This document shows, piece by piece, positions 1 through 5,601 of a DNA stretch of 8,575 nucleotides. The stretch comes from Pseudomonadota bacterium (GTDB taxonomy: Bacteria; Pseudomonadota; Gammaproteobacteria; Burkholderiales; Burkholderiaceae_C), in contig JAEWVY010000121.1 of NCBI GenBank assembly GCA_023396625.1, forward strand, positions 1 through 8,575. The letters are read 5' to 3'. Each line of letters begins with the position of its first letter. The first letter of the stretch is position 1. A program made the position numbers and the translations under genes. The notes beneath the pieces are model-generated. The model had not been told where the DNA came from, ran no database searches, and saw only the letters and a list, made by a program, of their open reading frames with translations.

Positions 1-779
1 GTGTTGGCAAGTCCACCATTGCCTGCAACCTGGCCGCCATCAGTGCCAGCCAAGGGCAACGCACCTTGCTGATCGATCTCGACCCCCAGGGCAATTCGAG
101 CCGTTATCTGGCGGGTGCGCAGGGCGAACCGGCCGCGGCCGGGCCTGGCGTGGCGGGTTTTTTCGAGAACACCCTGAGCTTCAGCCTGCGCAGCGTCGCC
201 CCGGGCGAGTTCATCGTGCCCACGCCGCATGACAGGCTGGCCTTGATGCCGTCAAACCCGGCCCTGGACGAGCTGCAGACCAAGCTCGAGTCGCGCCACA
301 AGCTCTACAAGCTGCGGGAGGCGGTGCAAAAGCTGGGCGCCGACTACGACCGCATCTATATCGACACCCCGCCGGCGCTGAACTTCTACACGCGCTCGGC
401 GCTGATCGCGGCACGGGCCTGCCTGATCCCTTTCGACTGCGACGACTTTTCGCGCCAGGCGCTGTACACGCTGCTCGAGAATGTCGCGGAGTTGCGTGCG
501 GACCACCACCCCGAGCTCGCGGTGGCGGGTATCGTGGTCAACCAGTTCCAGCCCCGTGCGAAGCTGCCGCAGCGGCTGGTGGATGAATTGATCGGCGAGG
601 GGTTGCCGGTGCTCGAACCCTATCTGCCGTCGTCCGTACGCATCCGGGAATCGCACGAGCAGTCGCTGCCGATGATCTATTTCGACCCTGGCCACAAGCT
701 CACGCAGGCGCTGCTGGCGCTGCACGACACCCTCGAGCAGGCCCGCCCGCCCCGGAAGCGAAGCCGGGCACGGCGTTGA
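1..779 (+). CDS. ParA/MinD-family ATPase (5' end cut by window)
   Basis: Reading from base 3, the frame opens inside the Walker A motif (VGKST) and runs 258 codons to a TGA at 777-779. ParA-type proteins are about 260 residues, so only roughly ten N-terminal residues are missing. Visible family marks are VGKST at the edge, the A' segment LLIDLDPQGNSS about 20 residues later, and the Walker B segment YIDTPPALN near the middle. The signature lysine expected just before VGKST lies outside the window. The C-terminus is a basic tail (RPPRKRSRARR). ParA ATPases bind DNA nonspecifically and position plasmids, chromosomes or protein assemblies with a ParB-like partner. No partner is visible here. The gene converges on cbbR, so it is not in the cbb operon. 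Family call is firm; the cargo is unknown. A role in positioning CO2-fixation structures (as McdA does for carboxysomes) is possible but unsupported. Confidence 0.9.
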   Translation, partial: VGKSTIACNLAAISASQGQRTLLIDLDPQGNSSRYLAGAQGEPAAAGPGVAGFFENTLSFSLRSVAPGEFIVPTPHDRLALMPSNPALDELQTKLESRHKLYKLREAVQKLGADYDRIYIDTPPALNFYTRSALIAARACLIPFDCDDFSRQALYTLLENVAELRADHHPELAVAGIVVNQFQPRAKLPQRLVDELIGEGLPVLEPYLPSSVRIRESHEQSLPMIYFDPGHKLTQALLALHDTLEQARPPRKRSRARR

Positions 780-791
780 AATTCAAATTTC

Positions 792-842
792 ATAGCGCAC
801 TATCAAGAAATGACGCTGGGTTTTGCTGATATTTATTGAAAA
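792..842 (+). repeat. diverged copy of short intergenic element (copy 1)
   Basis: The gap between the convergent ParA gene and cbbR holds ATAGC (792-796), then after 16 nt ACGCTGG (813-819), then after 6 nt CTGA (826-829) followed by TATTTATTGAAAA. The gap before cbbP has the same blocks in the same order and orientation: ATAGC at 4531, ACGCTGG at 4552 (also 21 nt further) and CTGAATTCATTCAAAA from 4566. The last segment matches at about 10 of 12 positions after one gap. I infer two degenerate copies of one interspersed intergenic element. It also resembles, from memory, an abundant Comamonadaceae intergenic motif with a GATAGC block and a GGCCTGA-like block. Confidence 0.4.
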
Positions 843-848
843 ATCAGC
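825..848. terminator. possible hairpin at convergent gene ends
   Basis: An inverted repeat GCTGATATTT / AAAAATCAGC forms a 10-bp stem with one mismatch around a 4-nt loop (ATTG). It overlaps the cbbR stop codon (844-846 on the minus strand) and lies 46 nt past the ParA stop. The position suits a bidirectional stop for the two converging transcripts. Neither side has a clean U-tract directly after the stem, so intrinsic termination is uncertain. Confidence 0.3.
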
Positions 849-1773
849 TCCAGCTGTCCATCAGGGCGCCACCTTGCTCGGTCAGGAACTCCTTGAAGGC
901 GCGGGCGGCCGGTGAGAGCTTTCTCTGGCGCAGGTGGGTCACGTACCAATGGCCTACCAGGGGCATGCCTTCGATGTCCACCAGCGCGATGTGGCCGCTC
1001 GCCAGTTCGTGGCGCACGGTGCGCAGGGACAGGAAGCTCAGGCCCATGCCGGCCATCACCGCCTGCTTGATGGTTTCGTTGCTGGGCATTTCCATGACCA
1101 CGTTCAGCGGGGTCTGGTGCTGGGCAAACAGCCGCTCCATGGCCGCGCGGGTGCCCGAACCGGGCTCGCGCACCACGAAGCGGTGGTCGCCGAGCGCCGA
1201 GAAGGCGAGGGTCCTGCGCCGCACCAGCGGATGATCCGGCGCGGCCACGATGGCCAGCGGGTTGGTGGCGAAAGCCACGGCCTCGCAGTCCAGGTCGGCG
1301 CTGGCACGGCCCATGACGACGAGATCGGCCTCGTTGCGCGCCAGCAGGCCCAGCACGTTTTCACGGTTGTCGATCTTGAGCTGCACATCGATGCCCGGAA
1401 ACTGCCGCCCGAAACGCACCAGCAGCATGGGCACGAAATACTTGGCCGTGCTGACGACGGCCAGATCGATGCGGCCCTTTTTCATGCCCACATGGTCGGC
1501 CATCAGGGCTTCGAGATTCTTGAGCTGGCCGATGGCGGCGACCGCTTGCTCCAGGAAATCCTCGCCCGCCTGCGTCAGCCGGATGTTGCGACCCACCGGT
1601 TCGACCAGCGGCAGGCCAAACGCCTCTTCCAGCTGACGCAACTGCATGGACACGGCCGGCTGCGTGACGAACAGGTGCTGGGCGGCCTTGGACACGGAGC
1701 GCTGGCGTGCCACTTCGATGAAGGTCTGGATCTGCTTGAGCGTATAAGGTCGCATGGCAGCGCTGAAATTCAT
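844..1773 (-). CDS. cbbR: CbbR, LysR-type regulator of the cbb operon
   Basis: The product is a 309-residue LysR-family transcription factor. Residues about 11-70 form the winged helix-turn-helix (TLKQIQTFIEVARQ, then a recognition helix around TQPAVSMQLRQLE). Residues about 95-300 form the effector-binding domain. CbbR hallmarks include STAKYF, REPGSGTR, and SNETIKQAVMAGMGLSFLSL. In known systems CbbR activates the divergent cbb genes and senses metabolites such as RuBP, PEP or NADPH. Divergent placement opposite cbbY, with TNA-N7-TNA motifs between them, fits that role. The start at 1773 gives a short extra MNFSAA; an ATG at 1755 (MRPYTLKQ) is also possible, and neither has a strong ribosome binding site. 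Usual neighbours cbbL and cbbS are missing on the divergent side. Confidence 0.95.
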   Translation of the reverse strand: MNFSAAMRPYTLKQIQTFIEVARQRSVSKAAQHLFVTQPAVSMQLRQLEEAFGLPLVEPVGRNIRLTQAGEDFLEQAVAAIGQLKNLEALMADHVGMKKGRIDLAVVSTAKYFVPMLLVRFGRQFPGIDVQLKIDNRENVLGLLARNEADLVVMGRASADLDCEAVAFATNPLAIVAAPDHPLVRRRTLAFSALGDHRFVVREPGSGTRAAMERLFAQHQTPLNVVMEMPSNETIKQAVMAGMGLSFLSLRTVRHELASGHIALVDIEGMPLVGHWYVTHLRQRKLSPAARAFKEFLTEQGGALMDSWS

Positions 1774-1808
1774 CAGCTATAACTGATTGAAATGTCAAAA
1801 AACGTGAT

Positions 1809-1837
1809 TTGAGTTTATGTATCTCGAGGGTTAAAGT
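1809..1837 (+). promoter_or_regulatory. candidate sigma70 promoter of the cbbYEFPTZG operon
   Basis: TTGAGT (1809-1814) and TAAAGT (1832-1837) are separated by 17 bp; each matches the sigma70 consensus at four of six positions. The start would fall near 1844, leaving a leader of about 60 nt before cbbY. The -35 overlaps the third TNA of the operator array, as expected for an activator-dependent promoter. Predicted by eye only. Confidence 0.4.
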
Positions 1838-1840
1838 CAA
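1812..1840 (-). promoter_or_regulatory. candidate cbbR promoter
   Basis: On the minus strand TTGACT (1840-1835) is followed after 17 nt by TAAACT (1817-1812); the start would be near 1805. Each hexamer nearly coincides with the opposite-strand hexamer of the forward promoter, so the two promoters should exclude each other. CbbR bound at the operator would cover both, consistent with autorepression known for LysR regulators. Confidence 0.35.
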
Positions 1841-1851
1841 TTCAACCTGGC

Positions 1852-1885
1852 GGCGAAACGCGTTCTCCCGGTTAAAGTTTTCGCC
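1852..1885 (+). promoter_or_regulatory. inverted repeat in cbbY leader
   Basis: GGCGAAA (1852-1858) and TTTCGCC (1879-1885) can pair as a 7-bp stem around a 20-nt loop. The loop holds the second copy of the direct repeat GGTTAAAGT (1870-1878; first copy 1829-1837), and the 8-bp palindrome AACGCGTT (1857-1864) straddles the left arm. The stem ends 9 nt before the ribosome binding site GGAGAGG (1895-1901). It could be a leader structure or a protein site; the function is unknown. Confidence 0.3.
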
Positions 1886-1904
1886 CTGATTTCTGGAGAG
1901 GCCC

Positions 1905-2645
1905 ATGTCCGCACCTGCACTTCAAGCGCTGATTTTCGACGTGGACGGCACCCTGGCCGATACCGAAAGCGCGCATCGCGCCGCCTTCAACCATGCGTTT
2001 GCCGAGCAGGGGCTGGCCTGGCATTGGGACGAGGCGCTCTATACCCGGCTGCTCGAGATTTCGGGGGGCAAGGAGCGCATCGCGCACTATTGGCGTGAGA
2101 TGCGGCCGGACATCCGGCCGCTCGACGGCCAGGCGATGCGCGACACCATCGACCGCATTCACGACGTCAAGACCGCGGCCTACGAGAAGGCCGTGCAGGA
2201 CGGGGCCGTGACGCTGCGCCCCGGCGTGTTGCGGCTGATCGAGTCGGCATTCGACGGCGGTCTGCGCCTGGCGATTGCCACCACCACGTCCCCGGTGAAC
2301 ATCGCGGCGCTGCTGCGCGGCGCGATCGGCCCCGACTGGCGCGACTACTTCGTCGTCGTGGAGGATGCGTCGACCGCGCCGCTGAAGAAGCCGAACCCGC
2401 AGGTGTACCTGCAGACGCTGGCGCGGCTGGAATTGCCGGCCCGGGCCTGTCTGGCGTTCGAGGATTCCGCCAACGGCCTGCGGGCCGCGGTGGCCGCCGG
2501 TCTCGCGACCCTGGTCACGCCCAATGGATTCACCGCGCACCATGATTTCACCGGCGCGCTGCGCGTGCTGCCCAGTCTCGACGGCGTGGGCGTGGCCCAT
2601 TTACGCGCCTGGCACGCCGAGGCGAAAGATCGAGGCGTGGCCTGA
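1905..2645 (+). CDS. cbbY: CbbY, xylulose-1,5-bisphosphate phosphatase (HAD family)
   Basis: This 246-residue HAD-superfamily phosphatase is the first gene after the regulatory region. Motif I is FDVDGTLADTE with nucleophile D12 and acid/base D14. A helical cap follows with the CbbY-typical ISGGKERIAHYW (about 52-63). Motif II is the ATTTS segment (about 125-129), motif III is LKKPNP (K161/K162), and motif IV is FEDSANG (E186, D187). Characterised CbbY proteins dephosphorylate xylulose-1,5-bisphosphate, a misfire product that inhibits RubisCO. Retention of this gene therefore implies that RubisCO works, or recently worked, in this organism, although no RubisCO gene is here. GGAGAGG at 1895-1901 is a good ribosome binding site for the ATG at 1905. 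All catalytic residues are present. Confidence 0.93.
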   Translation: MSAPALQALIFDVDGTLADTESAHRAAFNHAFAEQGLAWHWDEALYTRLLEISGGKERIAHYWREMRPDIRPLDGQAMRDTIDRIHDVKTAAYEKAVQDGAVTLRPGVLRLIESAFDGGLRLAIATTTSPVNIAALLRGAIGPDWRDYFVVVEDASTAPLKKPNPQVYLQTLARLELPARACLAFEDSANGLRAAVAAGLATLVTPNGFTAHHDFTGALRVLPSLDGVGVAHLRAWHAEAKDRGVA

Positions 2646-2702
2646 CATCCCGCAAGCCTTTTCACGCATCCTGCCCCAACAATTCCAGCAAGAGAACCCA
2701 GC

Positions 2703-3401
2703 ATGTCCATGACCCGCCCGCTGCGCATCGCCCCCTCCATCCTTTCCGCCGATTTCGCCCGTCTGGGCGAGGAGGTTCGCGCCATCGAGGCCGCGGGCGC
2801 CGATCTGGTGCATTTCGACGTGATGGACAACCACTACGTGCCCAACCTGACCATCGGCCCGCTGGTGTGCGAGGCGATCCGCCCGCACGTGCGCATCCCG
2901 ATCGACGTGCACCTGATGGTGGAGCCGGTGGACGCGCTCATCCCGCTGTTCGCCAAGGCCGGCGCCAACCTCGTCACCTTCCATCCCGAGGCCAGCCGCC
3001 ACGTGGACCGCACGCTGCAGCTGATCCGGGACCACGGCTGCAAGGCCGGGCTGGTGCTCAACCCGGCAACACCGCTGGACTGGCTGGACCATGTGATGGA
3101 CAAGCTCGACATCGTGCTGCTGATGAGCGTGAACCCCGGTTTTGGCGGTCAGAAATTCATCGAGGCGACTTTGCCCAAGCTGCGCGCGGTGCGCCAGCGC
3201 ATCGACGCGCACATGGCGGCCGGTGGCCAGGCCATCTGGCTGGAAGTGGACGGCGGCGTGAAGGTGGACAACATCGCCCGCATCGTGGCCGCCGGGGCCG
3301 ACACCTGTGTCGCCGGTAGCGCCGTGTTCGGCGCGCCGGATGCCGGTGGCGGCTACCACACCGTGATGAAGCAATTGCGCGACAGCGCCCAGAACGCCTG
3401 A
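2703..3401 (+). CDS. cbbE: ribulose-phosphate 3-epimerase
   Basis: The 232-residue TIM-barrel enzyme interconverts ribulose-5-phosphate and xylulose-5-phosphate, regenerating the substrate of phosphoribulokinase and also serving the pentose phosphate pathway. Family residues are all present: APSILSADF with S12, metal ligands H37 and D39 (VHFDVMDNHYVPN), H70 (DVHLMV), the flexible loop MSVNPGFGGQKF (141-152), catalytic D183 in LEVDGG, and the phosphate-binding AGSAVFG (204-210). The ATG at 2703 has AAGAGA at 2690-2695 at a suitable distance; a second ATG at 2709 is less well spaced. It follows cbbY by 57 nt and precedes cbbF by 20 nt. Chromosomal rpe paralogues are common, so the cbb name rests on context. 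Confidence 0.96.
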   Translation: MSMTRPLRIAPSILSADFARLGEEVRAIEAAGADLVHFDVMDNHYVPNLTIGPLVCEAIRPHVRIPIDVHLMVEPVDALIPLFAKAGANLVTFHPEASRHVDRTLQLIRDHGCKAGLVLNPATPLDWLDHVMDKLDIVLLMSVNPGFGGQKFIEATLPKLRAVRQRIDAHMAAGGQAIWLEVDGGVKVDNIARIVAAGADTCVAGSAVFGAPDAGGGYHTVMKQLRDSAQNA

Positions 3402-3421
3402 ATCTTCCGAAGGAAAGCCCC

Positions 3422-4516
3422 ATGACCACGCGTCGCCGCTTCACCCTCACGCAGTACCTCATCGAACAGCGCCGGCGCTTTCCCCAGGCCAGCGGCGACT
3501 TCAACGCGCTGTTGCTCGACGTGGCCCTGGCCTGCAAGGCGATCGCCCGCTCGGTGGCTTTTGGCGAGCTCGGCGGCGTCCTGGGCCAACCCGCGGTGGA
3601 AGTGACCACCAGCGTCAATGTGCAGGGGGAAGTGCAGAAGCGGCTGGATGTCGTCAGCAACGAGTATTTCACCCAGATGACGGAGTGGGGCGGCCAGCTG
3701 GCGGGCATGGCTTCCGAGGAGATGGAGCTTTCTTACCAGATCCCCGAGACCCAGCAGCGCGGCAAATACCTGCTGGTGTTCGATCCGCTGGACGGTTCCA
3801 GCAACATCGACGTGAACGTGACGGTCGGCAGCATCTTCAGCATCCTGCGCGCGCCCCAGGACGTCATCGACAGCGGGCGCGACGTGGTCGAGGCCGACTT
3901 CCTGCAACCCGGCACGCAGCAATTGGCCGCCGGCTACGCGCTCTACGGCCCCACCACCATGCTGGTGCTCACCGTGGGCAACGGGGTGGCCGGCTTCACG
4001 CTGGACCCGAACCTGGGCCAGTTCATGCTCACGCACCCCCGGCTCTGCGTGCCCGAGGACACGCAGGAGTTCGCGATCAACGCGTCCAACAGCCGGTTCT
4101 GGGAGCCGCCCGTCAAGCGTTACGTGGACGAATGCCTGGCCGGCAAGACCGGCCCGCGGGGCAAGGACTTCAACATGCGCTGGATCGCCTCCATGGTGGC
4201 CGAGGCGCACCGCATCCTGATGCGCGGCGGCGTGTTCATGTACCCGCGCGACACCAAGGACCCCAGCAAGCCCGGGCGCCTTCGGCTGCTCTACGAGGCC
4301 AACCCCATCGGTCTCATCATGGAGCAGGCCGGCGGCCGTGCCTCGACCGGCAGGCAGCCGGTGCTGGAGGTGCAACCCGGCGCGCTGCACCAGCGCATCG
4401 GCCTGGTGTTCGGCTCGAAAAACGAAGTGGAGCGGATCGAGCGCTACCACGTCGAGCCGGTGCCCCGCGAAATCGGCAACCCGCTGTTCGCCGAGCGCAG
4501 CCTGTTCCGCGACTGA
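3422..4516 (+). CDS. cbbF: class I fructose-1,6-bisphosphatase
   Basis: The 364-residue product is a class I, Mg-dependent fructose-1,6-bisphosphatase. In cbb operons the same enzyme generally also dephosphorylates sedoheptulose-1,7-bisphosphate. Seen here: NVQGEVQKRLDVVSNE near residues 66-81, the acidic pair ASEE (E99, E100), and the metal-binding FDPLDGSSN (D121, D124), followed by IDVNVTVGSIFSIL. The C-terminal part carries the substrate-binding stretch RGGVFMYPRD and YEANPIGLIMEQAGGRAS. Length is normal for the family. AAGGAAAG just upstream gives a strong ribosome binding site for the ATG at 3422. It lies 20 nt after cbbE, consistent with cotranscription. No lesions are visible. Confidence 0.96.
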   Translation: MTTRRRFTLTQYLIEQRRRFPQASGDFNALLLDVALACKAIARSVAFGELGGVLGQPAVEVTTSVNVQGEVQKRLDVVSNEYFTQMTEWGGQLAGMASEEMELSYQIPETQQRGKYLLVFDPLDGSSNIDVNVTVGSIFSILRAPQDVIDSGRDVVEADFLQPGTQQLAAGYALYGPTTMLVLTVGNGVAGFTLDPNLGQFMLTHPRLCVPEDTQEFAINASNSRFWEPPVKRYVDECLAGKTGPRGKDFNMRWIASMVAEAHRILMRGGVFMYPRDTKDPSKPGRLRLLYEANPIGLIMEQAGGRASTGRQPVLEVQPGALHQRIGLVFGSKNEVERIERYHVEPVPREIGNPLFAERSLFRD

Positions 4517-4517
4517 A

Positions 4518-4581
4518 TGCTACTTTAGTGATAGCAACATAAGTCCATTCCACGCTGGATAAGGCCTGAATTCATTCAAAA
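4518..4581 (+). repeat. intergenic element in the cbbF-cbbP gap (copy 2)
   Basis: The 89-nt gap between cbbF and cbbP begins with TGCTA (4518-4522) and TAGCA (4532-4536), a 5-bp inverted repeat around a 9-nt loop. It is followed by ACGCTGG (4552-4558) and GGCCTGAATTCATTCAAAA (4563-4581). Three blocks and their spacing are shared with the gap at 792-842. The element sits inside an operon in an otherwise tightly packed region, so it is probably a later insertion of a short repeat, possibly adding a weak mRNA hairpin. The rest of the gap holds only the cbbP ribosome binding site (AAGGGA, 4592-4597). Confidence 0.45.
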
Positions 4582-4605
4582 CCATCGCCCGAAGGGAATT
4601 TCCCC

Positions 4606-5484
4606 ATGTCAGAACGCCATCCCATCATCGCCATCACCGGCTCCAGCGGCGCGGGCACGACGTCGGTGACGCGCACTTTCGAGAACATCTTTCGCCGCGA
4701 GAACGTGAAGGCCGCGATCATCGAAGGCGACAGCTTCCACCGTTACGACCGCACGTAATTGAAGCTCATGGCGGCCGAGGCCGTGGCCGCGGGGAACAAG
4801 AACTTCAGCCATTTCGGGCCGGAAAACAATCTGTTTTCCGAACTGGCCGAGCTGTTCCGGACCTATGGCCAGACCGGCACGGGCAAGCGCCGCAAGTACC
4901 TCCACGATGCCGAGGAGGCCGCGCCCTACAGGCAGGAGCCCGGCACCTTCACCCCCTGGGAAGACGTGCCTGCCGGCACCGACCTGCTGTTCTACGAAGG
5001 CCTGCACGGCGCCGTGGTCACGCCCGAGATCAACATCGCCCAGCATCCGGACCTGCTCATCGGCGTGGTGCCGGTCATCAACCTGGAGTGGATCCAGAAA
5101 CTCTACCGCGACAAGAAGCAGCGCGGCTACAGCACCGAAGCGGTGACCGACACCATCCTGCGCCGCATGCCCGACTACGTGAACTACATCTGCCCGCAGT
5201 TCATGCATACCCATGTGAACTTCCAGCGCGTGCCCATGGTGGACACGAGCAACCCGTTCATCGCCCGCGAAGTGCCCACGGCCGATGAGAGCATGGTCGT
5301 GATCCGCTTCGCCAACCCCAAGGGCATTGACTTCCAGTACCTGCGCAGCATGCTGGACGACAGCTTCATGAGCCGCGCCAACACCATCGTCGTGCCGGGC
5401 GGCAAGATGGAGCTGGCCATGCAACTGATCTTCACCCCGTTTGTCTGGCGAATGATGGAGCGGCGCAAGCGCGCCCTGGCGTGA
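4606..5484 (+). pseudogene. cbbP: phosphoribulokinase gene interrupted by in-frame TAA
   Basis: The frame from ATG 4606 to TGA 5484 encodes a complete class I phosphoribulokinase of 292 codons, the usual bacterial length, except that codon 51 (4756-4758) is TAA. The enzyme phosphorylates ribulose-5-phosphate to RuBP. Intact family residues, in the numbering of the characterised Rhodobacter sphaeroides enzyme, are the P-loop GSSGAGTTS (12-20), D42, H45, R49, Walker-B-like E131 in FYEGLHGAV, K165, R168, D169 and R173. The stop falls directly after the D42-R49 segment, where homologues I recall have D/E-M-K; here it reads stop-L-K. The frame is the same on both sides, so this is a substitution, not an indel. 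Readthrough is needed for full-length product; reinitiation at TTG 4759 or ATG 4768 would give only a P-loop-less fragment. A sequencing error or recent nonsense mutation are the main alternatives. AAGGGA at 4592-4597 is the ribosome binding site. Confidence 0.88.
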
Positions 5485-5501
5485 TCCCCTCCGCGCCGCG
5501 T

Positions 5502-5534
5502 GTGGCGGCGTGTCACCTCCTCAGGAGGCGCCAC
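5502..5534 (+). other. strong stem-loop in the cbbP-cbbT gap (first)
   Basis: GTGGCG (5502-5507) pairs with CGCCAC (5529-5534), and CCTCC (5516-5520) pairs with GGAGG (5524-5528) around a 3-nt loop, with an 8-nt bulge on the left arm. No U-tract follows, so it is less likely to be an intrinsic terminator than an RNA-processing, stability or attenuation element. It starts 17 nt after the cbbP stop. Confidence 0.5.
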
Positions 5535-5536
5535 TT

Positions 5537-5560
5537 GCGGCCCGGCAAAGCCGGTTCCGC
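5537..5560 (+). other. strong stem-loop in the cbbP-cbbT gap (second)
   Basis: GCGG (5537-5540) pairs with CCGC (5557-5560), and CCGGC (5542-5546) pairs with GCCGG (5550-5554) around loop AAA, with a small internal loop. It begins 2 nt after the first hairpin. The next 41 nt lead to the cbbT ribosome binding site. Like its neighbour it lacks a U-tract. Confidence 0.5.
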
Positions 5561-5601
5561 AGTGTTCCGGACCGAGACTCTCTTCTGATCAAGGACGTTG
5601 T

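Larger units (their letters stand above)
1795..1847. promoter_or_regulatory. candidate CbbR operator cluster
   Basis: CbbR-type LysR sites have the core TNA-N7-TNA. Here TCA (1795-1797), TGA (1805-1807) and TTA (1815-1817) sit exactly 10 bp apart, giving two overlapping motifs on one helix face. A second site lies at TAA (1832-1834) and TCA (1842-1844), inside an imperfect dyad GGTTAAA-N5-TTCAACC (1829-1847). This resembles the recognition/activation subsite arrangement described for cbb promoters. The motif is short and permissive, so the case rests on spacing, clustering and position between cbbR and cbbY. Confidence 0.6.

Noticed and set aside
1..779. Carboxysome-positioning McdA as the identity of the ParA gene
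   Set aside because: No McdB, shell-protein or carboxysomal RubisCO genes are in the window; kept only as a low-interest hypothesis.
934..1782. 282-codon plus-strand frame opposite cbbR
   Set aside because: Histidine- and glutamine-rich shadow of cbbR with no recognisable domain.
1793..1798. Perfect -35 hexamer TTGACA on the minus strand upstream of cbbR
   Set aside because: The best -10-like sequence (TATAGC) is only 11 bp away and the 17-bp position falls on the start codon, so it is unlikely to be the cbbR promoter.
4594..4604. Palindrome GGGAATTTCCC over the cbbP ribosome binding site
   Set aside because: The arms meet with a single central base, so it cannot fold as a hairpin on RNA; probably chance.
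4756..4758. Recoding of the cbbP stop as selenocysteine or pyrrolysine
   Set aside because: Those use TGA and TAG; this is TAA, and homologues have D/E at the position.
4609..5424. 271-codon minus-strand frame opposite cbbP
   Set aside because: Same shadow pattern; its openness says nothing about coding, and the sense strand is a clear phosphoribulokinase.
5500..5601. 34-codon N-terminal extension of transketolase
   Set aside because: It would translate the hairpin region, has no ribosome binding site, and ATG 5602 has AAGGAC upstream and a normal transketolase N-terminus.
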